A stretch of 64,000 nt of DNA, from positions 558,001 to 622,000 of the forward strand of contig NZ_AP026671.1 in assembly GCF_027946175.1 (NCBI RefSeq), in the 5' to 3' direction. The stretch comes from Nitratiruptor tergarcus DSM 16512 (GTDB lineage Bacteria > Campylobacterota > Campylobacteria > Campylobacterales > Nitratiruptoraceae). Shown here piece by piece: positions 34,126-43,722 of this stretch (position 1 is its first letter; every line of letters starts with the position of its first letter). The notes beneath the pieces are model-generated. The model was given only the letters and a program-made list of their open reading frames with translations, was not told where the DNA came from and ran no database searches. A program made the translations under genes and the position numbers.

Positions 34126-35393
34126 TCAAACAAAAATTTCTCACTAAATGCAGGTTTCAGTTCATCAACCCACTGAGCATTTTCATCATACTTTGCAAAA
34201 AACGGAATATCTACAAGATTAGGATTTTTAGCTTGAAGCATATTCAATACAATCACTTTTTCTCCGTTAATTTCACTTACTCCACTAACAGCAATTTTCC
34301 CAGGAGCTGCACTCATACTTGGCCCTCGGACTGTTCTAGCTAACCCGCTGACATTTGAAATGGCATTTTTAAAAATCTTCCAAGCCTCTACCAACGGAAT
34401 ACCAAAATAGTGCTGGGCTCCTGTGTCTCTTGCGATAAACATGTAGTATGGAACCATTCCCATGTGCACTTGTTCTTTCCACATCTTTGTCCATACTTCA
34501 GAGCTATCATTGATATGGCGTAAAATTGGAGCTTGTGTTCGTATAATGGCTCCCGTTTGCTGGATCCGTTTTACTGCCTCTTTTACTTCATCTGTTTCAA
34601 GCTCTCTATAATGATTAAAATGTGCCATAAATGCTAAGTGGTACCCATGTGCTACGATCTCTTCGAATAGTTTAAGTAGATCATCTGCGTCATTGTCTGT
34701 TAAAAATCGGTATGGCCAAAATCCAAGAGTTTTCGTTCCAAAACGGATATTTTGTAGATGCGGGATGTTGGCTTTTAAGATAGGCTCAATATAGCTACGA
34801 AGAAGTTTTGTACTCATAATAAGTGGATCGCCACCGGTAAATATGAGATCCGTAATAGTGGGATGAGCTTTAATGTATTCTATTAAAAGATCTACTTCTT
34901 TCATGGCAAATTTAAGCTCATTCATCCCGGTAAACTGTGGCCACCTGAAGCAAAAACTACAGTATGCATGGCACGTTTGTCCCTGTTTTGGAAAAAAAAG
35001 AATAGTCTCTTTATATTTATGCTGTGAGCCTGTAAGCTCTTTGTCATTGATGGTGGGGACATTGCTTTTTTGATCAGCTGGATGAGGATTCATCCGCATA
35101 CGTATATCATATATAGCTTTGTTTAAAGCCTCTATGTCACCTTTTTTATATAAAGTTTTAAGTCTTTCAAAGTCTTGAGTTAAGAGCATATCTTTGTGAG
35201 GAAAAACGAGGCGAAAAATGGGATCATTTTGATAGTTTTTCCAATCGATGAGTTTATCAATGAGATAATTATTAACTTTAAATGGAAAAACAAGCGCTGC
35301 AATTTCAATATTTTCAATATCTTCGGAAGACAAAAATTGCTGTATTTGAGGGATTTTTTTAAAACTTTTGGAGTTGTATGCTCTATATTCCAA
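34119..35393 (-). CDS. kamA: Lysine 2,3-aminomutase family radical SAM enzyme
   Basis: This 424-residue radical SAM/PLP enzyme has the iron-sulphur motif CHAYCSFCFRW (Cys-x3-Cys-x2-Cys) at about residue 135, preceded by the family pattern NPHPADQ and followed by FTGGDPLIM. The length fits KamA; EpmB of the same family is shorter (about 340). It may convert lysine to beta-lysine, possibly for N-acetyl-beta-lysine as an osmolyte, but no acetyltransferase is adjacent. The start is a TTG at 35393 with AAGGAG eight bases upstream; no ATG fits. A terminator separates it from gpmA and a TATAAT box at 35419-35424 may give it its own promoter. Confidence 0.82.
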   Translation of the reverse strand: MEYRAYNSKSFKKIPQIQQFLSSEDIENIEIAALVFPFKVNNYLIDKLIDWKNYQNDPIFRLVFPHKDMLLTQDFERLKTLYKKGDIEALNKAIYDIRMRMNPHPADQKSNVPTINDKELTGSQHKYKETILFFPKQGQTCHAYCSFCFRWPQFTGMNELKFAMKEVDLLIEYIKAHPTITDLIFTGGDPLIMSTKLLRSYIEPILKANIPHLQNIRFGTKTLGFWPYRFLTDNDADDLLKLFEEIVAHGYHLAFMAHFNHYRELETDEVKEAVKRIQQTGAIIRTQAPILRHINDSSEVWTKMWKEQVHMGMVPYYMFIARDTGAQHYFGIPLVEAWKIFKNAISNVSGLARTVRGPSMSAAPGKIAVSGVSEINGEKVIVLNMLQAKNPNLVDIPFFAKYDENAQWVDELKPAFSEKFLFEK

Positions 35394-35418
35394 TATAAAA
35401 GCTCCTTTTTTAGAGCGT

Positions 35419-35424
35419 ATTATA
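35419..35424 (-). promoter_or_regulatory. Possible -10 box of kamA
   Basis: On the - strand a perfect TATAAT lies 26 bp ahead of the TTG start of kamA and just after the gpmA terminator. No good -35 hexamer is seen, since that position falls in the terminator stem. The promoter is plausible but not proven. Confidence 0.45.
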
Positions 35425-35447
35425 ACAAAAGAGGGGAGAACCCTCTT
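35425..35447 (-). terminator. Intrinsic terminator at the end of the long gene run
   Basis: On the - strand a 7-bp stem (35441-35447 with 35429-35435, loop of five) is followed directly by TTTTGTTAT. It begins inside the last bases of gpmA. It should end the transcript of the 23-gene run that finishes with gpmA. Confidence 0.75.
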
Positions 35448-36138
35448 AGTGGTTGTAGATGGTTTTATTTTTGATTTTGAGCTCTTTTGTTAGATCGTAA
35501 ACAATTGGAGTGCCAGTAGGGATCTCAATTTTATGAATATCTTCTGGAGCAATATTTTCTAGATACATAATGAGAGCACGTAGAGAGTTACCATGTGCAG
35601 CAATCATTACATCACCATAAACTAATAGTGATGGAACAATCTCTTCATAAAAATACTCTATCACTCGTTCTCTTGTGTCTTTCAAAGATTCACTTTTTGG
35701 GTGATAGCCGATATTTGCATATTTTAGATCTACAGGATAGCGTTCTTCAAAATCGGGTTCACTCTCTTCAATCGGAGGTGGAGGAGTATCATAACCACGA
35801 CGGACTGCCATAAAGAGTTCTTCTCCATACTTCTCTTTGACTTCATTTTTATTTTTCCCTTGCCAATCTCCATAGTGGCGCTCATTAAGCTTCCAGCTGC
35901 GGAGTACATCAATATGCTCCCATCCAAGCTCACACAGAGCAATTTGAGCAGTATGAATAGCACGTTTGAGATATGATGTGTAGCAGATATTTGGAAAAAT
36001 TTCTGCTTCTTTAAGAAGTTTTCCAGCCTTTTTTGCTTCCTCTTTTCCCTTTTCACTCAGTTCTACATCAATCCATCCAGTGAAGAGATTCTTTGCATTC
36101 CATTCGCTTTGACCATGTCTAATTAAAACTAGTTTCAT
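35446..36138 (-). CDS. gpmA: 2,3-bisphosphoglycerate-dependent phosphoglycerate mutase
   Basis: This 230-residue enzyme interconverts 3- and 2-phosphoglycerate. The phosphohistidine motif is RHGQSEWN (8-15), the substrate motif is FTGWIDVELSEKG, HYGDWQGKNK is in the middle, and AAHGNSLRAL supplies the second His. Length and motifs match the cofactor-dependent GpmA. It starts directly after the gap stop and is the last gene before the terminator. Most Campylobacterota use the cofactor-independent GpmI, so this copy may be an addition. Confidence 0.93.
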   Translation of the reverse strand: MKLVLIRHGQSEWNAKNLFTGWIDVELSEKGKEEAKKAGKLLKEAEIFPNICYTSYLKRAIHTAQIALCELGWEHIDVLRSWKLNERHYGDWQGKNKNEVKEKYGEELFMAVRRGYDTPPPPIEESEPDFEERYPVDLKYANIGYHPKSESLKDTRERVIEYFYEEIVPSLLVYGDVMIAAHGNSLRALIMYLENIAPEDIHKIEIPTGTPIVYDLTKELKIKNKTIYNH

Positions 36139-37152
36139 TTACATCCTTTCTGCAACAAAATCAGCAAGTTCAAGAAGGCGTCCAGAGTATCCATACTCAT
36201 TGTCATACCATGCAAATACTTTTACCTTGTTGCCATCGACTACTAGTGTGGATAGTCCGTCAATAATAGAGGAGTGAGGATTATTGACAATATCACTTGA
36301 AACTACTTCATCATAAGTAATTTCCAAAATTCCTTTGAGGTTACCATTCATCGCCTCTTCAAAAGCTTTATTTACATCTTCAGTGCTTACTTCTTTTTTG
36401 AGTGTTGCACTGATGTCAGTGATTGCAACATCAGGTACCGGTACGCGAAGCGCTAATGCATTCATTTTTCCTTGCAGTTCTGGAATCACTTTTGTTGTAG
36501 CAATAGCAGCTCCGGTAGTTGTAGGAATAATATTTGCAGCAGCTGCTCTTCCCCGTCTGTGTTTTCCAGGATTTTTTCTATCAACTGTTGCTTGAGAAGA
36601 GGTGTACGCATGGACAGTTGTCACAAGTGCACTCTCGATTCCAAAATTGTCATTGAGCACTTTAATTGCAGGGGCTAAAGAGTTAGTTGTACAGCTTGCA
36701 TTTGAAATTACATCATGTTTAGTTGGGTCGTACCAGTCTTGATTGACTCCCATTACGATTGTAAGCTCTGCATCTTTGCTTGGAGCTGAGATGATTACTT
36801 TTTTAGCTCCAGCTTTTAAGTGTTTTGCTGCATCATCTCTTTTGGTGAAATGGCCAGTACACTCTAAAACAATATCCACTCCAAGCTCTTTCCAAGGAAG
36901 TTTTTCAGGATCTCTTCCAGTAACAAGTTTGATCTGTTGATTGCCTACTTTGAGATAGTCTTCACCATACTCTACAGGAGCTGGAAATCTGCCGTGTACA
37001 GAATCAAATTTGAGCATATATGCTAAATCTTCAGCAGTTCCGCTGCCTCCATTAGCCACACAAATTTCTACATTTTTTGGCTTATTAACAATATAATGCC
37101 AAAGTACCAGTTTGCCGATTCTACCAAGACCATTTATTGCTACTTTTTTCAT
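36139..37152 (-). CDS. gap: Glyceraldehyde-3-phosphate dehydrogenase
   Basis: This 337-residue enzyme has NGLGRIGKLVL at the start, the catalytic SNASCTTNSLAP (active Cys) at about residue 155, and RAAAANIIPTTTGAA. The NAD-selecting Asp after the second beta strand (Asp32 in the Bacillus enzyme) aligns with Gly36 (VANGGSGTAEDL), so the enzyme may accept NADP and serve gluconeogenesis as well as glycolysis. A 41-bp gap separates it from the upstream nuclease gene, one of the two largest gaps in the run, and a TACTAT-like -10 box is possible there. Confidence 0.93.
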   Translation of the reverse strand: MKKVAINGLGRIGKLVLWHYIVNKPKNVEICVANGGSGTAEDLAYMLKFDSVHGRFPAPVEYGEDYLKVGNQQIKLVTGRDPEKLPWKELGVDIVLECTGHFTKRDDAAKHLKAGAKKVIISAPSKDAELTIVMGVNQDWYDPTKHDVISNASCTTNSLAPAIKVLNDNFGIESALVTTVHAYTSSQATVDRKNPGKHRRGRAAAANIIPTTTGAAIATTKVIPELQGKMNALALRVPVPDVAITDISATLKKEVSTEDVNKAFEEAMNGNLKGILEITYDEVVSSDIVNNPHSSIIDGLSTLVVDGNKVKVFAWYDNEYGYSGRLLELADFVAERM

Positions 37153-37193
37153 ATGTTCTCCTCAACTTTTTATTTATAGTATCTATTTTTAAA

Positions 37194-38582
37194 TTAAAGA
37201 TGAATAATTTCACCCTGTTTAACTATATGCACCTTTTTGTGAAGTGTCTGTATAAGGTGTTTTTTGAAAATATGCTGTTTATCTTCTTCTCCATGAATGA
37301 GAAAAATCTTTTTAAGGCCATCTATCGCGCTTAGCCAATTTGTCAGTTCTTTTTGATCTGCATGTGCTGAAAATCCATTGATTGTATAAATTTGCGCATT
37401 GACTTTAATACGTTCGCCATAAATTTCTATGAATTGTGCTCCTTCAATGATCTCTCTTCCAAGTGTTCCTTCAGCTTGATATCCTACAAAAATTACAGTA
37501 TTACGCTTGTCCCAGATGCGGTGTTTAAAATGGTGCAAAATGCGTCCACCATTGCACATTCCACTTCCAGCTATGATAATCATAGGGCCTTTTTTGCCGT
37601 TAATACGTTTTGATGCATTTGTTGTAGTTGCAAAGCGAAGATTCGGAAAAGTAAAAGGCTCATGAAGGTTTTTGCAATAATCTGAGAGAAGATATTTGTA
37701 TTTTTCATATACTTTTGTTGTTTTGATAGCCATTGGTGAGTCAAGAAAGACTTCAGTGTGATGTGGTAGTTCACCTTTGCGTGACATTTGTCCAAGAATA
37801 CAGAGTAGCTGCTGAGTCCGCTCAATAGCAAAAGAGGGAATAAGTACTGTACCATTGTGTTTAAGCGTTTTAAGAACAGCCTCTTTAAACTCTGCAACAC
37901 TTGATGCGTAGTCTTTGTGGAGTCTATCTCCATACGTACTTTCCACAAAAACATTTGGAGAGGCAAAAGGCGTTTGAGGTGGAGGATTGAGTTTGACTTG
38001 CTGATTGCCAATATCTCCACTGAAAACTACATGTTTTTGAATGTTACCATCCTTATATATTATCTCGATAAAAGCAGCCCCTATAATATGCCCTGCATCT
38101 TTATATCGTACATGAATATTTGATCCAAGTTTGATAGTCTGCCCATAGTTGATATTGCGGCGAGGAAGCCGCAAGGTAGCTTTTACATCTTCTTTGGTGT
38201 AGAGGGGTTTTTTCACACTCTCCTCTTCACCACGGCGCTGCGCCTTTTTAAAAGCTGTTGCATAATCTTCACTCATAAGATGGGCAGTATCTAAAAGGAC
38301 GATCTTCATGAGTTCGAATGTGGCTGGAGTTGCAATGATTTTCCCTCTAAAGCCACCTTTATAGAGTAGTGGAATACGTCCTACATGATCAAGATGTCCA
38401 TGTGTGACAAGAAGATAATCGATCTCTTTTGGATCAAAACCTAAAGGTTCATAGTTTTTCCACTCATCCAATCCCTGAAACATGCCACAATCGACTAAAA
38501 CTTTCGTGCCATCATCAAATTTGATAAAATGGCACGATCCTGTTACTACTTCAGCAGCACCGTAGCTAATCTCTATAGTCAT
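37194..38582 (-). CDS. Beta-CASP metallo-beta-lactamase fold nuclease (YSH1-like)
   Basis: This 462-residue enzyme has the metallo-beta-lactamase motif THGHLDHVGRIP (two zinc ions), later ligands in YKDAGHIIGAAF and SGDIGN, and the beta-CASP signature SGSGMCNGGRILHHFKHR followed by GFSAHADQKEL. It is of the CPSF/YSH1-like type found in bacteria and archaea and probably cuts or trims RNA. No KH domain is present. It overlaps ppsA by 4 nt. Its role in a central-carbon run is not obvious; mRNA processing of the long transcript would be one idea. Confidence 0.85.
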   Translation of the reverse strand: MTIEISYGAAEVVTGSCHFIKFDDGTKVLVDCGMFQGLDEWKNYEPLGFDPKEIDYLLVTHGHLDHVGRIPLLYKGGFRGKIIATPATFELMKIVLLDTAHLMSEDYATAFKKAQRRGEEESVKKPLYTKEDVKATLRLPRRNINYGQTIKLGSNIHVRYKDAGHIIGAAFIEIIYKDGNIQKHVVFSGDIGNQQVKLNPPPQTPFASPNVFVESTYGDRLHKDYASSVAEFKEAVLKTLKHNGTVLIPSFAIERTQQLLCILGQMSRKGELPHHTEVFLDSPMAIKTTKVYEKYKYLLSDYCKNLHEPFTFPNLRFATTTNASKRINGKKGPMIIIAGSGMCNGGRILHHFKHRIWDKRNTVIFVGYQAEGTLGREIIEGAQFIEIYGERIKVNAQIYTINGFSAHADQKELTNWLSAIDGLKKIFLIHGEEDKQHIFKKHLIQTLHKKVHIVKQGEIIHL

Positions 38583-40972
38583 TGTTCCATCTCCGCTACA
38601 TCTTTTATGATTTTAAGGACACTATCAGGATTGAGACTCATAGACTCAATTCCTATTTTGACTAAAAACTCGGCAAATTCTGGATAGTCTGAAGGAGCCT
38701 GTCCGCAAAGCCCTGAGTATTTACCATTTCTTTTTGCTCCTTCCACTGCCATTTGCACCATCTTTTTGACGCCTTCATCTCTTTCATCATAATCAAATGA
38801 AACGATTTCACTGTCCCTATCGACTCCGAGTGTGAGCTGGGTAAGGTCATTGGTTCCGATGCTTATACCATCGTAAATTTGCAAAAACTCATCAATCTGG
38901 ATAACGTTGTTAGGAATTTCGCACATCATATAGATTTGAACATTGTCTAATCCATGCTCAACCATCGCCTTTTTGACCCGTTTTGCCTCATCGACTCTTC
39001 TGCAAAATGGGATCATCAAAACAATATTGTCAAATCCCATCTCCTGGGTGGCTCGTTTCATCGCTTTGCACTCAAGCTCAAACCCCTCGGCATAGCTTGG
39101 ATGTGTGTAGCGTGCAGCCCCACGAAAGCCTAACATTGGATTATCTTCTACTGGCTCAAAATGGCGTCCTCCAAGCAGATTCGCATACTCATTCGATTTA
39201 AAATCACTCATTCTAACAATACACTTTTTGGGATAAACGCAGCTTGCGATAGTTGCTACACCTTCACTTAAAGTTTTTATAAAAAAATCCTCTGCATCTC
39301 CTTCAAAAGGAAATGCAAGTTCATCGATTAAAGCACGTTCTGTATCACTAAGCATCTCTGGATGTCTGATTGCCATAGGATGGGCTTTAATGTAGTTGTT
39401 GATGATAAACTCCATTCTTGCAAGACCTATACCATCAACAGGAAGTTTTGCAAGACTAAAGGCAAGCTCTGGATTGCCCAAATTCATCATGATTTTTGTT
39501 TTTGGTCGAGGTAGTTTGGAAATATCCACTTTTTCAACCTCATATGGAAGTATCCCCTCATAAATTTTTCCAATTTCACCTTCTGCACAACTGACAGTTA
39601 CCGGCTGATTGTCATGGAGTACTTTTGTGGCGTTCTTTGCCCCAACCACTGCCGGCTTTCCAAGCTCTCGGCTTACAATCGCTGCATGACAAGTTCTGCC
39701 TCCCGTTTCAGTGATGATGGCACTTGCCTTTTTCATCACTGGCTCCCAATCCGGGCTTGTAGTTGGTGCTACAAGAACATCACCTTCTTCAAACTTATCC
39801 GCTTCAGCCATAGAGTACATTATTTTTACTTTGCCAGCTCCTATCTTTTCACCTACGGCATTGCCTGTGAGGAGGACTTTACCTTTTTCTTTGAGTCGGT
39901 AAATCTCGAACTGGGTAATTTTCTCTTGGGAATGGACCGTCTCAGGTCTGGCTTGCACCATGTAAAGCTCTCCATCGATGCCATCTTTTGCCCACTCCAT
40001 ATCCATCGGTGTATATCGATTGTTCACTTCGCTGTAGTGCTCCTCAATCTTCATTGCCCAGTCTGCCAGCTTTAAAATCTCATCATCCGTTATTGCAAAT
40101 TTCATTCTTTTTTCAATTGGAGTAGGGATATTTTTGGTAAACTGCTCAGCCAGGTTTGCCCTCTCCAACGTTTCACTAAAGACCATCATCTTCTCTTTGG
40201 AGCCTCTTTTTCGTTTCAATACTGCCTTGTAACCTTTTTTGAAAGTCGGCTTATGAACATAAAAAGCATCCGGATCGATAGTTCCTTGTACTACATTTTC
40301 TCCAAGTCCCCAGGCAGCATTGATGAAAACCACATCGCGAAATCCAGTCTCTGTATCAATGCTAAACATGACGCCACTGCTTCCAAGATCGCTTCGTACC
40401 ATCTTCATAATTACAACTGAAAGATAGACCTTCATTGGATCAAAATGGTGCACATACTTATAGTTGATGGATCTATCGGTAAAATTGGAAGCAAGACACA
40501 TTTTGTATGCCCATAAAAGATTTTTATCTCCTTTGATATTGAGATAGGTCTCATTTTGTCCCGCAAAGGAGGCGGTAGGGGAGTCTTCAGCTGTAGCTGA
40601 GCTTCTTACAGCCAAACTGACATCTTCTCCATACTCACGTTTTAGCTCTTCATACCCTTTGAGAATCTCCTCTTTTAGATCTTGAGGGACTTCTGCTTTC
40701 ATAATCATCTCTCTGGCAGTTTTACCAACTTTTTTGAGCTGATCAATGTCGTCTGGATCGAAGTCTTCAAAGAGTTTTTGGAGAGGCTCCCATAGATTGT
40801 TTGCATCAAGATAGTGTCTATAGGCGGTTGCAGTCACTGCAAAACCGTTTGGCACCTTCACTCCAAGTGGAGTTAAATGATTAAACATCTCTCCCAAACT
40901 TGCGTTTTTCCCTCCAACTTCGGCGACATCTTTTATACCGATCTCTTTAAACCATTTGATATATTCACTCAT
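38579..40972 (-). CDS. ppsA: Phosphoenolpyruvate synthase
   Basis: This 797-residue enzyme turns pyruvate and ATP into phosphoenolpyruvate, AMP and phosphate. The N-terminal ATP-grasp domain has GGKNASLGEM and SSATAEDSPTASFAGQ, the central phosphohistidine lies in GGRTCHAAIVSRELG, and the C-terminal barrel has GLARMEFI and NDLTQLTLGVDRD with CGQAPSDYP (catalytic Cys). Length is normal. It sits 9 bp after the acyl-CoA synthetase gene. With class I aldolase and gap it supports gluconeogenesis; working in reverse it could also yield ATP from PEP, as suggested for some archaeal enzymes. Confidence 0.95.
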   Translation of the reverse strand: MSEYIKWFKEIGIKDVAEVGGKNASLGEMFNHLTPLGVKVPNGFAVTATAYRHYLDANNLWEPLQKLFEDFDPDDIDQLKKVGKTAREMIMKAEVPQDLKEEILKGYEELKREYGEDVSLAVRSSATAEDSPTASFAGQNETYLNIKGDKNLLWAYKMCLASNFTDRSINYKYVHHFDPMKVYLSVVIMKMVRSDLGSSGVMFSIDTETGFRDVVFINAAWGLGENVVQGTIDPDAFYVHKPTFKKGYKAVLKRKRGSKEKMMVFSETLERANLAEQFTKNIPTPIEKRMKFAITDDEILKLADWAMKIEEHYSEVNNRYTPMDMEWAKDGIDGELYMVQARPETVHSQEKITQFEIYRLKEKGKVLLTGNAVGEKIGAGKVKIMYSMAEADKFEEGDVLVAPTTSPDWEPVMKKASAIITETGGRTCHAAIVSRELGKPAVVGAKNATKVLHDNQPVTVSCAEGEIGKIYEGILPYEVEKVDISKLPRPKTKIMMNLGNPELAFSLAKLPVDGIGLARMEFIINNYIKAHPMAIRHPEMLSDTERALIDELAFPFEGDAEDFFIKTLSEGVATIASCVYPKKCIVRMSDFKSNEYANLLGGRHFEPVEDNPMLGFRGAARYTHPSYAEGFELECKAMKRATQEMGFDNIVLMIPFCRRVDEAKRVKKAMVEHGLDNVQIYMMCEIPNNVIQIDEFLQIYDGISIGTNDLTQLTLGVDRDSEIVSFDYDERDEGVKKMVQMAVEGAKRNGKYSGLCGQAPSDYPEFAEFLVKIGIESMSLNPDSVLKIIKDVAEMEQ

Positions 40973-40981
40973 GCCAACTCC

Positions 40982-42892
40982 TTATAGTATATTTGCTACG
41001 TTTTCTAAATCATTAAAATAGAGGATTTTTTCATGCTTAAAGTACTCAAAAGCCTCTTGAAAAGAGTCCTCACCAAAAAACACCGGGACAATATTTGCTT
41101 TTTTGCCAATAGCCTTCGCAATCGCCAATCCATCTGTCATCAATTGTGGTGTTGCAAGGATAAAAATAAGAATGTCAGGCTTATATAAAATATCAAGTGC
41201 TGCTTTGTAACGCTTCGCTGTGGCATCGCCTATGATGTCCACAGGGTTGTTATGGGACCAGGTAGGCGGTAAAACCATGTCCAGCTGCTTTATCTCTTCG
41301 TCTGAAAGCTCATACATTTTTTTGCCTTGCTCAACAACGATGTCGGTCAAAATGGTCCCAGGACCTCCCGCATTGGTTATGATGAGCACTTCTTTAAACT
41401 GCTCAAATCGTGAAGCAAAGATCAGCTCATCGATATCTTTTTTAATAACAGCACCTGCTGCGAAGCTGAGTCCGACCAACATCTCATAGCTTCCGCTGAT
41501 GTTACCGGTATGGGAAAATGCCGCTTTTTTTGCTTCTTTCGTTTTGCCAGATTTATAGATAAAAATAGGTTTTTTTGATTTGCGAATAGCTTTTAAATAG
41601 CTTTTACCATCTTTGAGACCTTCAGCATAGATATTGATAAAACGGCACTCCTCTTTGCTGTTTAGCTCTTCAATGGCATCTGCAAAATCAAAATCAGCCA
41701 TATTGCCCAGCGAAATAATATGAGAAAAGCCGATGGAGTGAGAGGTTGCTTTATCGATGAGAGCAGCCAATACTGCTCCAGACTGGGAAACGAGGGCAAT
41801 GTCTCCAGGCAAAATATCGGTTTTTGCAAAGGTGAGATTAAGCCTTTTGGAAGCGTTATAGATCCCAAGACAGTTTGGACCTATGATATTAATATCAAAC
41901 TTTTTTGCAAGCTCAGAAAGGCGCTCTTCATCTTGTACATTTCCACTCTCTTTGAATCCAGCCGAGATAACTATGAAGTTTTTCACTCCCCTTTGTGCAA
42001 GCTCTTCAATAAGATTTACTACATATTTTGCAGGAATAGCAATAACGGCAGTATCAATAGGTGGAAGCTCATCAATATTTTTGTAGACTTTTTTACCAAA
42101 AAGTTCATCAAGATGAGGATTAACAAAATAGATTTGAGCTTTTGATGTGTGAGCATTTTTTGCTATAGCATAGCCAACTTTTTCCTCTTTATCTGTTGCT
42201 CCAAAAATAGCTATTGTATTGTTATCAAAAAGTTCATGGCTCCTATGTCGATTTTCTCGTTTCTCTTTTTTTCCCTGTTTAATTCTTGCATCAACTGCAA
42301 TAAAACCATCTTCAGTATAAATAAGAGGATTGACATCAAACTCTGCTATATTTTCACTCAAGAAAAGATTTTGAAACTTTTGTATTGTATCTATAACATA
42401 CTCGATTTTATACTCTTTTCCACGAAATTGCGGAAATATTTTAGAGATTTTTGTGGTCTTGAAACTGCGGATAATCTCATCATTATCTGCATAAGTATCG
42501 ATGTAGCAGATATCTTTCTCTACTTCGAGCAGTGTACCACCTTTTCCAAAGAGTAGAACCTCTTCAAATATTGCATCATAAATTCCACCTATATAAAACT
42601 CTTCGCCTCTTACCATCTCTTCAACAATAAATTTATCATGCATATCCAAAAAAATTCCATGATTTTGCAAATTTTGTGTAATTTTATTACGAGCGTTTTC
42701 CAGTTCATCTTGAGAATCAACGCCTATAATAACACCTCCAACATCGCTTTTATGAATAATCTTATCTGAAGCAATTTTAATTACTGCTGGAAATGAATCG
42801 AAGTAGAGTGGCTTATCAATATCAAAAATCTCATATTTTGGTGTTTTTATTCCATATTTCTCAAGGATTTGATAGACTTCAAACTCTTTCAT
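40982..42892 (-). CDS. ADP-forming acetate/acyl-CoA synthetase, fused beta-alpha subunits
   Basis: This is a 636-residue protein. Residues 1-205 are the ATP-grasp (beta) part with KIASDKIIHKSDVGGVIIG, and residues about 225-636 are the CoA-binding and ligase (alpha) part with IAIFGATDKEEKVG, GPNCLGIYN and the phosphohistidine in AAFSHTGNISGS. The order beta then alpha is the reverse of the common fused bacterial form (alpha-beta). The enzyme makes acetate and ATP from acetyl-CoA, ADP and phosphate, or works in reverse. Placed after PDH and before PEP synthase it could close a fermentation route with ATP gain. Chain-length specificity is unknown. Confidence 0.85.
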   Translation of the reverse strand: MKEFEVYQILEKYGIKTPKYEIFDIDKPLYFDSFPAVIKIASDKIIHKSDVGGVIIGVDSQDELENARNKITQNLQNHGIFLDMHDKFIVEEMVRGEEFYIGGIYDAIFEEVLLFGKGGTLLEVEKDICYIDTYADNDEIIRSFKTTKISKIFPQFRGKEYKIEYVIDTIQKFQNLFLSENIAEFDVNPLIYTEDGFIAVDARIKQGKKEKRENRHRSHELFDNNTIAIFGATDKEEKVGYAIAKNAHTSKAQIYFVNPHLDELFGKKVYKNIDELPPIDTAVIAIPAKYVVNLIEELAQRGVKNFIVISAGFKESGNVQDEERLSELAKKFDINIIGPNCLGIYNASKRLNLTFAKTDILPGDIALVSQSGAVLAALIDKATSHSIGFSHIISLGNMADFDFADAIEELNSKEECRFINIYAEGLKDGKSYLKAIRKSKKPIFIYKSGKTKEAKKAAFSHTGNISGSYEMLVGLSFAAGAVIKKDIDELIFASRFEQFKEVLIITNAGGPGTILTDIVVEQGKKMYELSDEEIKQLDMVLPPTWSHNNPVDIIGDATAKRYKAALDILYKPDILIFILATPQLMTDGLAIAKAIGKKANIVPVFFGEDSFQEAFEYFKHEKILYFNDLENVANIL

Positions 42893-42900
42893 AACTATCC

Positions 42901-43722
42901 TTATAATTTATCTGCATAGTAACTGCTTCTTACCAAAGCACCAGATTCCACTGCTAAAAATCCTAAAGCTAGAGCTTGCTGACGCAGTTGTTCAAACTCT
43001 TCAGTGCTATAATATTTTTGTACAGGGAGTTGATAGGGGGTTGGCTGAAGATATTGCCCAATTGTAAGTTGCTGTACTCCAACGCTGCGTAAATCTTGTA
43101 AGGTTGCATAGATCTCTTGCTCTGTTTCACCTAAACCAACCATAAGAGACGATTTGGTAATAATGCCACTTTTGGCATACGTCTCAAGTACTTTGAGACT
43201 TTTTTTATAGCTACATCCTGGCATTATATTTTTACTGAGACGCTCAACTGTTTCGATATTATGAGCAAGTTTGTAAGGTTTTGCAGCAATTATTTGTGCA
43301 AGAAGCTCACTTTTGGCCTTAAAATCTGGTGTGAGAAGCTCAATCTTTGCATCAGTTTGCTCTTTTATAGCTTGTGTAACTGCCACAAATCCAGATGCGC
43401 CATAATCTGGCAAATCATCTCTATCTACTGAAGTGATAACAACATAGGATAGTTTTAACTCTTTCACTGCTTGTGCGACTCTTTGTGGTTCAGTTGGATC
43501 AAGTGGCTGAGGCTTTGCATGTTTGACAGAGCAAAATTTACATGCGCGCGTACAGATATCGCCAAGAATCAAGAAAGTTGCGGTTTTTCTATGAAAACAC
43601 TCTGTAATATTGGGACAGTGTGATTCAAGGCAGATAGTATTGACACTGTTTTTTTGAAGGATTTTGAGGGTATTGTCAATTAGCTCAGGAGCAGGGGCTT
43701 TGACTTTAGGCTTCAAATACAT
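42901..43722 (-). CDS. lipA: Lipoyl synthase
   Basis: This 273-residue radical SAM enzyme inserts two sulphur atoms into protein-bound octanoate. Both iron-sulphur clusters are covered: CLESHCPNITEC (auxiliary cluster, Cys-x4-Cys-x5-Cys) and CTRACKFC (SAM cluster). The C-terminal RSSYYAD supplies the unusual Ser ligand. It overlaps lipB by 17 nt and lies in the same run as the E2 subunit that needs lipoate, which makes the co-supply obvious. Confidence 0.95.
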   Translation of the reverse strand: MYLKPKVKAPAPELIDNTLKILQKNSVNTICLESHCPNITECFHRKTATFLILGDICTRACKFCSVKHAKPQPLDPTEPQRVAQAVKELKLSYVVITSVDRDDLPDYGASGFVAVTQAIKEQTDAKIELLTPDFKAKSELLAQIIAAKPYKLAHNIETVERLSKNIMPGCSYKKSLKVLETYAKSGIITKSSLMVGLGETEQEIYATLQDLRSVGVQQLTIGQYLQPTPYQLPVQKYYSTEEFEQLRQQALALGFLAVESGALVRSSYYADKL

